DNA from: Bacillus sp. HNG | GTDB taxonomy: Bacteria > Bacillota > Bacilli > Bacillales > Bacillaceae_L | Assembly (NCBI RefSeq): GCF_003400205.1 | Contig: NZ_QUQV01000001.1 | Span: 310,001 to 374,000 of the forward strand | Direction: 5' to 3' | Length of the DNA stretch: 64,000 bases | Shown: piece after piece, positions 37,787-47,152 of the stretch | Layout: each line of letters begins with the position of its first letter | How positions within the stretch are numbered: the first letter of the stretch is position 1 | Program-made: the position numbers and the translations under genes | The notes under the pieces: model-generated | The model's database searches: none | What the model saw: the letters and a program-made list of their open reading frames with translations, nothing else | Told to the model about the DNA's origin: nothing

Positions 37787-39121
37787 TTAATACATCGTCA
37801 TATACTGCTCACGTTCCCAAGGGTGTACTTGGGTGCGGAACATATCCCATTCGATCTCTTTAGCTTCGATAAAGTGTTCGAACAAATGTCCGCCTAAGGC
37901 ATTAATTAACACTTCATCCTCTTTTAATTTTTCTAAGGCAATTGCCAAAGTAGATGGTAAATCAACAATTCCTGCTTCATTACGCTCTTCTTTGTTCATA
38001 ACATAAATATTTCTGTCGACAGGTGCTGGTGGTGTAAGTTTGTTCTTAATACCATCTAAGCCTGCAGCCAGTAATACAGCCATTGCCATATAAGGATTTG
38101 CTGCTGGGTCGACTGAACGAACCTCAACACGTGTGCTTAAACCACGTGAAGCAGGGATACGAACAAGTGGACTTCTATTTTGAGCAGACCAAGCCACATA
38201 ACAAGGTGCTTCATATCCAGGCACTAAACGTTTATAAGAGTTTACAGTTGGGTTTGTAACAGCTGTAAAGTTAGGCGCATGTTTTAAAATACCGGCAATG
38301 AAATGTCTAGCATTATCACTTAATTGTAGATCAGCGTTTGAATCGAAAAATGCATTTTCTCCACCTTTAAATAATGAAAGGTTGCAGTGCATTCCGGAAC
38401 CAGCTACACCAAACAATGGTTTTGGCATAAATGTAGCATGTAAACCGTGTTTGCGGGCAATTGTTTTTACAACAAGTTTAAACGTTTGAATTTCATCACA
38501 AGCTGTAAGTGCATCTTCATATTTAAAATCAATTTCATGTTGACCAGGTGCTACCTCATGATGGGACGCTTCAATTTCAAATCCCATTTCTTCAAGTTCT
38601 AACACGATATCTCGGCGACAGTTTTCACCAAGGTCTGTTGGAGCTAAGTCAAAATATCCACCATTATCATTTAACTCAAGAGTGGGTTCACCTTTTTGAT
38701 CTAGTTTAAACAGGAAAAATTCTGGTTCAGGTCCAAGGTTGAAATTTGTAAATCCTAACTCTTCCATTTCTCTTAAGACTCTCTTTAAGTTATTACGAGG
38801 GTCACCTTCAAATGGAGTACCATCTGCATTATGGATGTCACAAATTAAACGTGCAACCTTTCCCTTTTCAGCAGTCCATGGGAATACTACCCATGTATTT
38901 AGATCGGGGTAAAGGTACATATCTGATTCTTCGATACGCACAAAGCCTTCGATTGAAGAACCATCAAACATCATTTTATTACTCAATGCTTTTTCTAACT
39001 GACTTACAGGAATTTCAACATTTTTAATTGTTCCAAGAATGTCTGTGAATTGTAAACGAATAAATTTCACATTCTCTTCATTTGCTAAACGAAAAATATC
39101 ATCTTTCGTATATTTGGACAT
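37787..39121 (-). CDS. glnA: Glutamine synthetase, type I
   Basis: Makes glutamine from glutamate and ammonia with ATP; in Bacillus the feedback-inhibited enzyme also controls GlnR and TnrA by binding them. 444 residues, the B. subtilis length. Motifs are [56 protein letters not shown] and the [20 protein letters not shown] block. The adenylylation loop of the Gram-negative type is absent. It follows glnR by 54 bases in one operon. Confidence 0.98.
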   Translation of the reverse strand: MSKYTKDDIFRLANEENVKFIRLQFTDILGTIKNVEIPVSQLEKALSNKMMFDGSSIEGFVRIEESDMYLYPDLNTWVVFPWTAEKGKVARLICDIHNADGTPFEGDPRNNLKRVLREMEELGFTNFNLGPEPEFFLFKLDQKGEPTLELNDNGGYFDLAPTDLGENCRRDIVLELEEMGFEIEASHHEVAPGQHEIDFKYEDALTACDEIQTFKLVVKTIARKHGLHATFMPKPLFGVAGSGMHCNLSLFKGGENAFFDSNADLQLSDNARHFIAGILKHAPNFTAVTNPTVNSYKRLVPGYEAPCYVAWSAQNRSPLVRIPASRGLSTRVEVRSVDPAANPYMAMAVLLAAGLDGIKNKLTPPAPVDRNIYVMNKEERNEAGIVDLPSTLAIALEKLKEDEVLINALGGHLFEHFIEAKEIEWDMFRTQVHPWEREQYMTMY

Positions 39122-39175
39122 TAAGTCTTCCTCCCCAAACCTTGTTGTAAGTATAGTTTTTTACAAATTCATAAA

Positions 39176-39577
39176 TTAATGAAAAAATCTCGACATATCA
39201 CTATGATGAGGACCGGATTGCCTTTTAAACCTACCTGCTTGAAGCAATTCATTCCTCAATAATTTTCTAAGCTCTGAATTAGATATTTCATGTTTCACAG
39301 GCTCGACCGGTTTTTCTTCGACTTCTAATCCTTGGTTTTGAACTGCGAATATTTGTTTAATTCCAGCTAGGTTGACTTTTTGTTCGATCAAGCTTTTGAT
39401 TTCAAGTAATCGATCAACGTCATTAAATGAATATAGCCTTCGATTTGTTTCAGTTCTTGCAGGAGAAATCAGACCATTTTCCTCATAATACCGGATTTGC
39501 CGGGCAGATAATTCAGTTAATTGCATGACAATTCCAATCGGAAAGAGTGGCATGGAACGTCGTATTTCGTCACTCAT
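39176..39577 (-). CDS. glnR: MerR-family nitrogen repressor GlnR
   Basis: 133 residues: MerR-type winged helix with [20 protein letters not shown] and [20 protein letters not shown], then a dimer helix and a C-terminal tail that senses glutamine synthetase. Represses glnRA in nitrogen excess. The ATG at 39577 has AAAGGAGG ahead. Two GlnR/TnrA boxes lie upstream. Gene order glnR-glnA is that of B. subtilis. Confidence 0.95.
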   Translation of the reverse strand: MSDEIRRSMPLFPIGIVMQLTELSARQIRYYEENGLISPARTETNRRLYSFNDVDRLLEIKSLIEQKVNLAGIKQIFAVQNQGLEVEEKPVEPVKHEISNSELRKLLRNELLQAGRFKRQSGPHHSDMSRFFH

Positions 39578-39618
39578 ATGGGCTCCTCCTTTGCAATGAA
39601 TAGTTTGATTTTAAATGA

Positions 39619-39658
39619 TGTTAGATTATCTGTCAAGTTCATGTCAGAAAACCTAACA
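39619..39658 (-). promoter_or_regulatory. Two GlnR/TnrA boxes upstream of glnR
   Basis: TGTCAGAAAACCTAACA at 39642-39658 fits TGTNA-N7-TNACA perfectly. TGTTAGATTATCTGTCA at 39619-39635 fits with one mismatch. Two such sites control glnRA in B. subtilis. Confidence 0.8.
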
Positions 39659-39901
39659 TGATTTTTTATAAAAATTAAAAGGTTTTTCTAACAGGTTCAA
39701 TTTAATCGGTTATTAGATGTGAAACATAAAATGTTGCCTAAATTTTCTAGTAACATTTCCGAAGTAACTTTTTAAAATACGACCGAGGGCTTAGAAAATA
39801 ATTAGACTATAGAAGGTTAACCTAATAAAGACGATCTTGTATGATTATGTTTGTATATAAAGCAATTAAAAACCCACACAAAGTTATTGGAGGAAAGTTA
39901 T

Positions 39902-41371
39902 TTGAACACAAAAGTAAACACGAAGAAATTAAGCTTTATTCTTCTGTTCATAATCCTTTTAACGCAAATATTTCATCTTCCCTTTTCTGTAGGAGCTCAA
40001 GCTGCCGTGCCATTTAAAACAGAAGATGTTGATAAATTTGTCACTACCTATATTGAACGTAATGGACTTCCTGGTGCAACTATAGTAGTTGTAAAAGACG
40101 GTACATTAGTATATGAGAAAGGATATGGTCACGATTCTAAAGGGAAACCTCTAACAGAAAATTCGTTAATGAGGATCGGTTCCGCATCCAAATCATTTAC
40201 TGCGTTTGCTGTTTTACAACTTGTTGATGAAGGGAAAATCAAACTGGATGACCCAATAATAAATTATTTACCAGAGGTAAAACTTGACGATTCAAGATGG
40301 AAAGAAGTGACTGTACGGGAGGCTTTGAGTCACACATCAGGTATTCCAAACCCGGTTATTGTTCCACCAGCGAATAACTTAAAAGCCGGCGTGGAACGTA
40401 TGAACGATTGGAAACTGCAATCAAACCCCGGAGAGAAATACTACTATAGCAATGGGAATTACTGGATGTTAGCACTTTTGGTGGAAAAAGTAAGCGGAAT
40501 GGAATTTTCCCAATACCTTAAACAAAAGGTTTTCTCTCCACTAGGAATGAATGACTCACTTACTACTGTTAATTCTGGCGATTTTGTACCAGGACTACCT
40601 AAAGGATATGTAACTGCATATGGAACAGCAATACCTTGGACAGAGCTGGAAGCAATGAATATGGGGGCTGGAAGCATCATATCGACTGCGGCAGATATGG
40701 GAAAATGGCTTTCAATGCAAACGAACAAAGGAAAGACTAGAACAGGTGAGCAACTACTATCAGAAAAATTATTGGAAGAATCGTATTCGCCACAACTTGG
40801 AAGCGAAAAATACGGACTTGGTTGGGAGTTAAGTTCATCGGGTGTGAAGCCATCACGCATTTCACATAGCGGTGTAGAAACGACGTATCAAACTCAACAA
40901 GACATCATACCAAGTAGTGGTTACGCCGTTGCAGTTTTATTAAATAGCTTTACCCCAACTTTAGAACACGCTTATGAGATAAGTTCAGGAATTATCCAAT
41001 TGACCGAGGGACAAGAACCCGAATTAAAGGCTCCAGTACCTAAAATCATTGATTTATCCCTTGGCGTTGTCACTTTGTTTTACTTTCTTCTAGGAATTAG
41101 AGGAATTCTGCGGAGCAAAAAATGGTCAGATAAACGGAAACAACATCCTACTTGGAGATTTATCCTTCGTTTAATTCCCCAGTTGGTTCCAACATTATTA
41201 ATCGGGTGGTTGTTTTTTATTGTTCCAACATTACAAAATAATAGTTCGACCACAATTGATGCATTCGGTCTTTATCCAGCTGCGATGTGCCTATTAGCTA
41301 TTATTTTCATTATTGGCTTAGCTCTTACCATTTTGAGAATCTATTATCGAATCACATTAAATAAAGATTAA
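39902..41371 (+). CDS. Beta-lactamase/PBP-like serine hydrolase with C-terminal membrane segments
   Basis: 489 residues: a signal-like segment at 10-35, then a class C beta-lactamase fold with the nucleophile in Ser94-A-S-Lys97, the YSN motif (YYYSNGNYW, near 183) and the HSG motif (RISHSGVETT). After about residue 385 there are three to four membrane segments, so the enzyme is membrane-bound with its catalytic part outside. Relatives act on peptidoglycan peptides or unknown esters. The TTG at 39902 was chosen because GGAGG lies 8 bases ahead. A terminator follows. Confidence 0.85.
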   Translation: MNTKVNTKKLSFILLFIILLTQIFHLPFSVGAQAAVPFKTEDVDKFVTTYIERNGLPGATIVVVKDGTLVYEKGYGHDSKGKPLTENSLMRIGSASKSFTAFAVLQLVDEGKIKLDDPIINYLPEVKLDDSRWKEVTVREALSHTSGIPNPVIVPPANNLKAGVERMNDWKLQSNPGEKYYYSNGNYWMLALLVEKVSGMEFSQYLKQKVFSPLGMNDSLTTVNSGDFVPGLPKGYVTAYGTAIPWTELEAMNMGAGSIISTAADMGKWLSMQTNKGKTRTGEQLLSEKLLEESYSPQLGSEKYGLGWELSSSGVKPSRISHSGVETTYQTQQDIIPSSGYAVAVLLNSFTPTLEHAYEISSGIIQLTEGQEPELKAPVPKIIDLSLGVVTLFYFLLGIRGILRSKKWSDKRKQHPTWRFILRLIPQLVPTLLIGWLFFIVPTLQNNSSTTIDAFGLYPAAMCLLAIIFIIGLALTILRIYYRITLNKD

Positions 41372-41392
41372 GATTATAGAAAATTACATTCA

Positions 41393-41422
41393 AAAAACGC
41401 TCAGATTACTATGAGCGTTTTT
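41393..41422. terminator. Terminator of the serine hydrolase gene
   Basis: 11-bp perfect stem AAAAACGCTCA / TGAGCGTTTTT with an 8-base loop; may also serve ynbB. Confidence 0.85.
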
Positions 41423-41472
41423 GCTTGCATTTGTTTATTTATCTACTAATTTCTCTTTTAAAACGAAACCCG

Positions 41473-42759
41473 TTAGGATAATTCCTCTGTTTTTATGGAT
41501 ATTAGTTGTTTTACTAGTAAACGATTTAAAGCTAAACATATGGCAATTTTCACATGCGAATAAGTAAGGCCCCCCTGAACATAGGCAACATAGGGTGGAC
41601 GAGTTGGACCGTCTGCCGTTAGTTCGATGCTGGCACCTTGAATAAAAGTACCTGCTGCCATGATCACATCGTCCTCGTACCCCGGCATATAACTTGGATA
41701 TGGAGTTACATGGGAATTTATTGGTGAAGCGAACTGGATAGCCTGACAAAAGGCCACCATCATGTCTTTGTTATTGAATTGCACAGATTGAATTAAATCA
41801 GTTCGTTCACTATCCCAGCTTGGCTCAGTCTTAAGTCCAATTTTTTCTAAAATAGCAGACGTAAAGACAGCCCCTTTTAATGCTTGTCCTACAGTATGTG
41901 GAGCTAGGAACAATCCTTGATACATTTCCTGTAAAGTATAAAGAGATGCTCCAGCTTCTGCTCCAATCCCAGGAGATGTCATGCGGTATGAGCAAGCTTC
42001 GACGAATTCTTTTTTTCCTACTAAATAACCACCGGTTTTTGCAAGTCCGCCTCCCGGATTTTTAATAAGTGAGCCGGCAATTAAATCAGCCCCGACATGA
42101 CAAGGCTCTTCGCGCTCGACAAATTCACCATAGCAATTATCTACAAACACGACCACATCCGGCTTGATTTCCTTTACAAATTCAACCATTTCTTTTATTT
42201 CTGCAATCGTAAAAGATGGTCTTGTCGCATATCCTTTTGAACGCTGGATCCCAATCATTTTTGTATTTTCATGTATGGCATTTTTAATCGCTGCAAAATC
42301 AGGTCTTCCTTCTGCAGTTAAGTCGACAGTGTTGTAGCTGATATTAAATTCCTTTAATGACCCATTTCCAGAACCACGAATACCAACAATTTCTTCCAAA
42401 GTATCATATGGATTCCCCGTAATATAAAGCAATTCATCATTTGGACGTAAAACCCCAAAAAGTGCGATTGAGATAGCATGTGTCCCTGATATAATTTGTT
42501 GGCGAACAAGGGCTGCCTCCCCGCCGAAAAGATCAGCGTACACCGCTTCAAGTGTATCTCGGCCGATGTCATCATATCCGTACCCTGTTGAGGGGATAAA
42601 ATGTGAATCACTCACTCGATTGTTTTGAAAGCTTTTAAGTACACGATACTGATTATAATCAATATTTTTTTCTATTTTTTTTTGAACTTCTTTAATTTGT
42701 TGTTCTGTCTCATCTACTAATTTTGAAATTAGTTTACCATAATCTAATTCTGTAAACAT
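41473..42759 (-). CDS. ynbB: PLP-dependent aluminium-resistance family protein YnbB
   Basis: 428 residues, a fold-type I PLP enzyme of the family once named for aluminium resistance and related to cystathionine and methionine gamma-lyases. Visible motifs are STGYGYDDIGRDTLE, GTHAISIALFGVLRP, FVDNCYGEFVE and AGSLIKNPGGGLAKTGGY, where the lysine of SLIKNPGGG should bind PLP. The reaction is not established. The ATG at 42759 has AAGGGGAA ahead. It follows hflX by 15 bases, as in B. subtilis. Confidence 0.9.
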   Translation of the reverse strand: MFTELDYGKLISKLVDETEQQIKEVQKKIEKNIDYNQYRVLKSFQNNRVSDSHFIPSTGYGYDDIGRDTLEAVYADLFGGEAALVRQQIISGTHAISIALFGVLRPNDELLYITGNPYDTLEEIVGIRGSGNGSLKEFNISYNTVDLTAEGRPDFAAIKNAIHENTKMIGIQRSKGYATRPSFTIAEIKEMVEFVKEIKPDVVVFVDNCYGEFVEREEPCHVGADLIAGSLIKNPGGGLAKTGGYLVGKKEFVEACSYRMTSPGIGAEAGASLYTLQEMYQGLFLAPHTVGQALKGAVFTSAILEKIGLKTEPSWDSERTDLIQSVQFNNKDMMVAFCQAIQFASPINSHVTPYPSYMPGYEDDVIMAAGTFIQGASIELTADGPTRPPYVAYVQGGLTYSHVKIAICLALNRLLVKQLISIKTEELS

Positions 42760-42774
42760 GTTGTGTTCCCCTTT

Positions 42775-44040
42775 TTATGAATAAAAATCCCTAAGTTGTC
42801 CCATTAAAGAATGATTTGAAAAAATAAAACCTGTGCAATCGTATTTTTCGGAATCCTCATTATAACGTAGTTCTTTTAAAATCGTTTCTTGTTTTAAATA
42901 TGCTAATATTCTACCTTCCGAACTAGGTAGAGACACCTTGTATTCTTCCATATTCTCAATCATGGAATCCTCCACTTTTGTCTTAATCACCACTAAATCA
43001 CTTTTATCAAACGCACTAACTAAAATAGATTTAGATGTTGATGACGGAACAAAATCGGGATGGACTTTATCTTTTTTATTATAAAGTGTTAAGACTGGAA
43101 TTGATTCTACACCTAACTCATCCAAAAGCTTTAATACTGTTTTTTCATGATTAAAATAATCTGGATTTGAAGAATCAACTACATGGATAATCAAATCTGC
43201 TTCCTTCACTTCCTCTAATGTAGAGCGAAATGCTGCAATTAGTGATGTTGGCAAATCCTGAATAAATCCAACGGTATCTGTTAAAAGGGTTGTTAACCCA
43301 CATGGTAGAATCATTTTTCGAGTCATTGGGTCTAATGTTGCAAACAATAAATTTTCCTCAAATGAATCTGCCTCAGTTAATCGATTAAATAATGTTGATT
43401 TTCCCGCATTTGTGTAACCTACCAATGCGATTTGATATGTATTGTTTTTCTTTCTCCGTTCACGATATCGTTCACGGTGCTGCACGATGACCGATAATTG
43501 ATTTTTAATATCATCAATCCGTTTATGAATATGACGTCTGTCTGTCTCTAGTTTCGTTTCACCAGGTCCTCTTGTCCCTATTCCTCCACCAAGTCTTGAT
43601 AATTCAATCCCTTTACCGGTTAATCGAGGAAGTAGGTATTGAAGCTGTGCTAGTTCTACCTGTAACTTACCCTCTTTGGAATTTGCTCTAGAGGCAAAGA
43701 TGTCAAGGATTAGCTGGGTTCGGTCAATTACTCTAGCTTCGAGCTTGGAGGATAAATTCCTAACCTGGCTTGGTGACAATTCGTCATTAAAAATAATGAC
43801 GTCTGGTTCTAATTCTGCTTCAAGATTAATAAGTTCCTCCACTTTCCCTTTACCAATATATGTTGCTGAATGAACTCGTTCCCGCTTCTGGGTTACAGTC
43901 ATTAAAACTTGACCCTTAGCTGTTTTCGTTAATGATTGTAATTCTTCAAGGGAATATTGAAACCTATCTTCGTCTTCGGTTTGAATCTGACACCCTACTA
44001 GTATGGCTTTTTCTAATTCTTTCTTTTGTTCGTTTGCCAT
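42775..44040 (-). CDS. hflX: GTPase HflX
   Basis: 421 residues. HflX binds the large ribosomal subunit and splits stalled ribosomes after stress. The N-terminal domain has [20 protein letters not shown] and [15 protein letters not shown]; the glycine-rich [19 protein letters not shown] is the family hallmark; the G domain has GYTNAGKST (G1), DTVGF (G3) and YNKKDK (G4). The ATG at 44040 has GTAGGTAAA ahead. R1 copy C begins 20 bases upstream. Called ynbA in B. subtilis. Confidence 0.95.
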   Translation of the reverse strand: MANEQKKELEKAILVGCQIQTEDEDRFQYSLEELQSLTKTAKGQVLMTVTQKRERVHSATYIGKGKVEELINLEAELEPDVIIFNDELSPSQVRNLSSKLEARVIDRTQLILDIFASRANSKEGKLQVELAQLQYLLPRLTGKGIELSRLGGGIGTRGPGETKLETDRRHIHKRIDDIKNQLSVIVQHRERYRERRKKNNTYQIALVGYTNAGKSTLFNRLTEADSFEENLLFATLDPMTRKMILPCGLTTLLTDTVGFIQDLPTSLIAAFRSTLEEVKEADLIIHVVDSSNPDYFNHEKTVLKLLDELGVESIPVLTLYNKKDKVHPDFVPSSTSKSILVSAFDKSDLVVIKTKVEDSMIENMEEYKVSLPSSEGRILAYLKQETILKELRYNEDSEKYDCTGFIFSNHSLMGQLRDFYS

Positions 44041-44060
44041 TCAATTTACCTACTTTCTAC

Positions 44061-44268
44061 AATCAAATGCGCCTTGGCGTATTTGCGCCCGATTTTTTCA
44101 AGGTCCAAACGAGGTGGGTCACTAAGACGTTTCCACAGGTTGTGGCGTTCTTAGTCTTCGTTCACTTTACCAGGCTTTTACTGGCAATTGCCCTCTATAA
44201 GGGCTTAGTGCCAGTTAATGCTGAAAAACTACCTTTGAAAAAATCGTGGCATCCGCCTTTTCCTTAAG
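44061..44268 (-). repeat. Dispersed structured repeat R1, copy C (ahead of hflX)
   Basis: The ends match copy B (AATCAAATGCGCCTTGGCG at one side, AAAATCGTGGCATCCGCC at the other). The middle carries an extra hairpin of about 50 bases, ACTGGCA / TGCCAGT with an inner GCCCT / AGGGC stem. Same orientation toward the downstream gene as copies B and D. Confidence 0.8.
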
Positions 44269-44318
44269 CTATCATATCAAATTTATTGAAACTACACCAA
44301 TTCGAAATGAAAAAATCC

Positions 44319-44338
44319 GCCTAGTTAGGTAGGCGGTA
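44319..44338 (-). terminator. Terminator of spoVK
   Basis: 7-bp GC-rich stem CCGCCTA / TAGGCGG followed by ATTTTTTC on the minus strand. Confidence 0.85.
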
Positions 44339-44341
44339 AGT

Positions 44342-45286
44342 TTATTCCTTAAAAACTAAATCCTGCGTTCTGATTGTTTGAAGTTCCTGTTTACTGTATG
44401 AGTCATCGATTAGTAATCTCATCGCTTGTGAGCGTATCGATTTTTCAATCACGTTCCGTACATAGCGGCCATTGCTGAATTTACCAGGAAAAGAATCCAT
44501 TTTTACAGCTATTAAATGATCACGTAATTTCCTCTCCGCTTCAGGACTGAACATATATTCCCGCTCCACCATCATTTTTGATGCGATTTCCATTAACTGA
44601 TCAACCGAATAATCCGGAAAATCAATGACTAATGGAAAACGGGAATACAATCCTGGATTTAAAGAGAGAAAGTGGTCCATTTCTTTTGAATACCCAGCTA
44701 ATATCAAAACAAATTCATGTTGTTTATCTTCCATATGCTTTACAAGTGTATCAATAGCTTCCTTTCCAAAATCCTTCTCCCCACCTCTTGCTAGAGAATA
44801 AGCCTCGTCAATAAATAAAATGCCACCAATAGCTTTCTTTACTAAATCTCTTGTCTTTTGTGCAGTATGCCCAATGTATTCTCCAACTAGATCGGCTCTT
44901 TCCGCTTCAATCAAATGACCCTTTGAGAGGACATTCATTTGTAGAAATAACTTCCCTAGCAAGCGAGCAACCGTAGTCTTACCTGTTCCAGGATTTCCTT
45001 TAAACATCATGTGTAACGCTTGCTTACCTACCTTTAATCCCTGTTCTTCACGTTTTTTATTAATGTATATCCATGCATATATTTCTTTTACCATTTTTTT
45101 CATTTCATCCATACCAACAAGAGTGCTCATTTCTTCCTCTATTTCCACAAGAGCCGCATGCTTCGTTTGGATTTTTGTTAAAACTGCTTCTTTAGAAGTT
45201 GAATGCAAGACCTTTAATTTCTTTTTTTCTCCATTTAAAACAACATTTATTTGTCCATTGTTCTTCATTGTAATTGGTTGATCCAA
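44342..45286 (-). CDS. spoVK: Stage V sporulation protein K (AAA ATPase)
   Basis: 314 residues, a CbxX/CfqX-type AAA ATPase: Walker A GNPGTGKTT, Walker B ILFIDEAY, the sensor region ILAGYSKEMDHFL and the arginine-finger region LYSRFPLVIDF. The N-terminal MKNNGQINVVLNG and the linkage to hflX and hfq match SpoVK of B. subtilis, made in the mother cell and needed for spore maturation. The TTG at 45286 has AGAGGTGAG ahead. Substrate unknown. Confidence 0.92.
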   Translation of the reverse strand: MDQPITMKNNGQINVVLNGEKKKLKVLHSTSKEAVLTKIQTKHAALVEIEEEMSTLVGMDEMKKMVKEIYAWIYINKKREEQGLKVGKQALHMMFKGNPGTGKTTVARLLGKLFLQMNVLSKGHLIEAERADLVGEYIGHTAQKTRDLVKKAIGGILFIDEAYSLARGGEKDFGKEAIDTLVKHMEDKQHEFVLILAGYSKEMDHFLSLNPGLYSRFPLVIDFPDYSVDQLMEIASKMMVEREYMFSPEAERKLRDHLIAVKMDSFPGKFSNGRYVRNVIEKSIRSQAMRLLIDDSYSKQELQTIRTQDLVFKE

Positions 45287-45359
45287 GAGCTCTCACCTCT
45301 CATTTTGTAGTACATTATACGCTGCTGGGTTCAATTCGTGACAAAAGCCCAAGGAAATA

Positions 45360-45486
45360 AGAAAAGCGCTAAGCGCGCCCGCCTATCGGTGACAAGCATA
45401 AGACGAGCGCTGACAGAAGGAGCTTTTTACCTTCCGAAGCGATTGGCTTAGACCAAAGAGCCGATGGCGCCTGGAGCTAGACCTAA
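45360..45486 (+). repeat. Dispersed repeat R2, well-preserved copy
   Basis: About 125 bases starting AAGAAAAGCGCTAAGCG and ending GGCGCCTGGAGCTAGAC, with the internal blocks GACAAGCATAAGACGAGCG and CTTCCGAAGCGATTGGCTTA. The degenerate copy is at 11231-11336. The rest of 45287-45693 holds a TGACAAAA/TTTTGTCA hairpin at about 45534-45560 and the hfq terminator. Confidence 0.75.
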
Positions 45487-45653
45487 ATCGCAAACTAAAT
45501 TTCCCTTTTTATTTCAACATTTTTTTCACTTTTATGACAAAAGACCCTTGTTTTTTGTCAAAGATTGCGCTTTCCCAGAAAATAATATTCCATAACACTA
45601 TATGTATATGAGGCACTTTTCAAATCTTGAAGAAAAATTAGACAAGATGAAAA

Positions 45654-45686
45654 AAAACAACCCTACTTTAAAAGTAAGGTTGTTTT
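45654..45686 (-). terminator. Terminator of hfq
   Basis: Imperfect long stem AAAACAACCCTACTT / AAGTAAGGTTGTTTT, T-rich after it on the minus strand. Confidence 0.85.
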
Positions 45687-45693
45687 TCGTTAG

Positions 45694-45918
45694 CTATTCA
45701 AGCTCAAGCTTAATATTTTTTTGTGGGGCAAAAGTAGAGATCGCATGCTTATAGATAAGCTGTTGCTTTCCTTCTGTTTCTAATAATACTGTAAAATTAT
45801 CAAACCCTTTTACTAATCCTCGTAATTGGTATCCATTTAATAAGAATACAGTTACAAATGTCCCATCCTTACGCAGTTGGTTTAAAATCTGATCTTGAAT
45901 ATTAATAGCTTGTTTCAT
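45694..45918 (-). CDS. hfq: RNA chaperone Hfq
   Basis: 74 residues, an Sm-fold hexamer-forming RNA-binding protein: [40 protein letters not shown] and the Sm2 motif YKHAISTF. B. subtilis Hfq has 73 residues. The ATG at 45918 has GAGGAGG ahead. It lies downstream of miaA, the same linkage as in many bacteria. Confidence 0.96.
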   Translation of the reverse strand: MKQAINIQDQILNQLRKDGTFVTVFLLNGYQLRGLVKGFDNFTVLLETEGKQQLIYKHAISTFAPQKNIKLELE

Positions 45919-46012
45919 GAACTGTCCTCCTCTAAATCTTCCCGCAATATGCTGGAGCTGTCATTGTCCTTTTTATTGGACAAAACGAATAATCATATTA
46001 TAATCTATTCTC

Positions 46013-46960
46013 CTAAATTCCCAGCTTTCCTGCTATATATTTATAAATTTCATTAAATTTTTCTTCAAACCCATTTTTCCCTGTCATATCAAACCACTTT
46101 ACATCCATTTTATTTCGAAACCAAGTTAATTGACGTTTCGCATATCTCCGGGTATTTTGCTTTAACTCATTAATTGCCTCATCTAGGGATAATGTGCCAT
46201 CTAAATAACGATAAAGTTCTTTATAACCAATAGCTTGAATAGATTGGCAATCACGTAAACCTTGAGAATGAAATGTGGAGACCTCTTCAAGTAGCCCTGA
46301 TTCTATCATCATGTCAACTCTATCGTTAATTCGGTCATACAATTTGTCTCGGTCCATTGTTAATCCAACAAGGGCAAGGTCATATATGAGCTCTTGCTTC
46401 TGTTCTTTCATATATTCTGTCATCGTTTTTCCTGTTGTTTTAAAAATTTCCAAAGCACGAATGACTCTTCTTACATTATTAGGATGAATTCGCTCGGCAC
46501 TTTCTGGATCAATCTCTTTTAATTCCTGATAAAGAGAATCCACACCATTATCATTAGCTTGTTGTTCGAGCGTTTTTCGATACTCGGGATTAGATGCATC
46601 ATCTGTAAACTGATAATCATAAATCACAGATTGAATGTAAAGCCCAGTCCCGCCAACTATCATCGGTAATTTACCACGACTATGTATGTCTGAAATTAAA
46701 TTTCTTACAACGGTTTGAAACTCGGCAACCGAAAAACTTTCATGGGGTTCCTTTATATCGATGAGATGATGTGGAATCCCCTCCATTTCATCAATCGAAA
46801 TTTTCGCCGTGCCGATATCCATTCCTTTGTAAATTTGCATGGAATCTCCGCTAATGATTTCGGCATTTAGCTTCTTCGCAAGCTCTATACTTAATTTTGT
46901 CTTACCAACAGCGGTTGGACCAATTAGAACGACTAGTTTCTCTTTTTTCGATTCTTCCAA
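46013..46960 (-). CDS. miaA: tRNA dimethylallyltransferase
   Basis: Adds the isopentenyl group to A37 of tRNAs reading UNN codons; MiaB (53115) then adds the methylthio group. 315 residues with the P-loop GPTAVGKTK, DSMQIYKGMDIGTAK, VGGTGLYIQSVIYDY and RRYAKRQLTWFRN. The TTG at 46960 has AAGGTAGTG ahead. It lies between mutL and hfq. Confidence 0.95.
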   Translation of the reverse strand: MEESKKEKLVVLIGPTAVGKTKLSIELAKKLNAEIISGDSMQIYKGMDIGTAKISIDEMEGIPHHLIDIKEPHESFSVAEFQTVVRNLISDIHSRGKLPMIVGGTGLYIQSVIYDYQFTDDASNPEYRKTLEQQANDNGVDSLYQELKEIDPESAERIHPNNVRRVIRALEIFKTTGKTMTEYMKEQKQELIYDLALVGLTMDRDKLYDRINDRVDMMIESGLLEEVSTFHSQGLRDCQSIQAIGYKELYRYLDGTLSLDEAINELKQNTRRYAKRQLTWFRNKMDVKWFDMTGKNGFEEKFNEIYKYIAGKLGI

Positions 46961-47107
46961 TCAATCACTACCTTTACTTCAATTCATACTATTATCGTAA
47001 CATAGATAATTAGACGAATACTAAATTATTATAACCAAATCGGCTAAGAAAATAACACCTTTTTCTAATCTTAACTAAACTTTATACAACTTTTGACTTA
47101 TATGGTA

Positions 47108-47132
47108 AAAACTCGCCAATTCAGCGAGTTTT
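47108..47132 (-). terminator. Terminator of mutS-mutL
   Basis: 9-bp stem AAAACTCGC / GCGAGTTTT with a 7-base loop. Confidence 0.75.
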
Positions 47133-47152
47133 CAACCCTTATCATCCTATCG

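Noticed and set aside
37907-37921. LexA-like word inside glnA (GAACAAATGT)
   Set aside because: It lies within coding sequence far from a promoter and lacks the second half of the box.
39851-39901. Longer start for the serine hydrolase at 39851
   Set aside because: The TTG at 39902 has a GGAGG site at good distance and begins a signal-like segment; the upstream start has neither.
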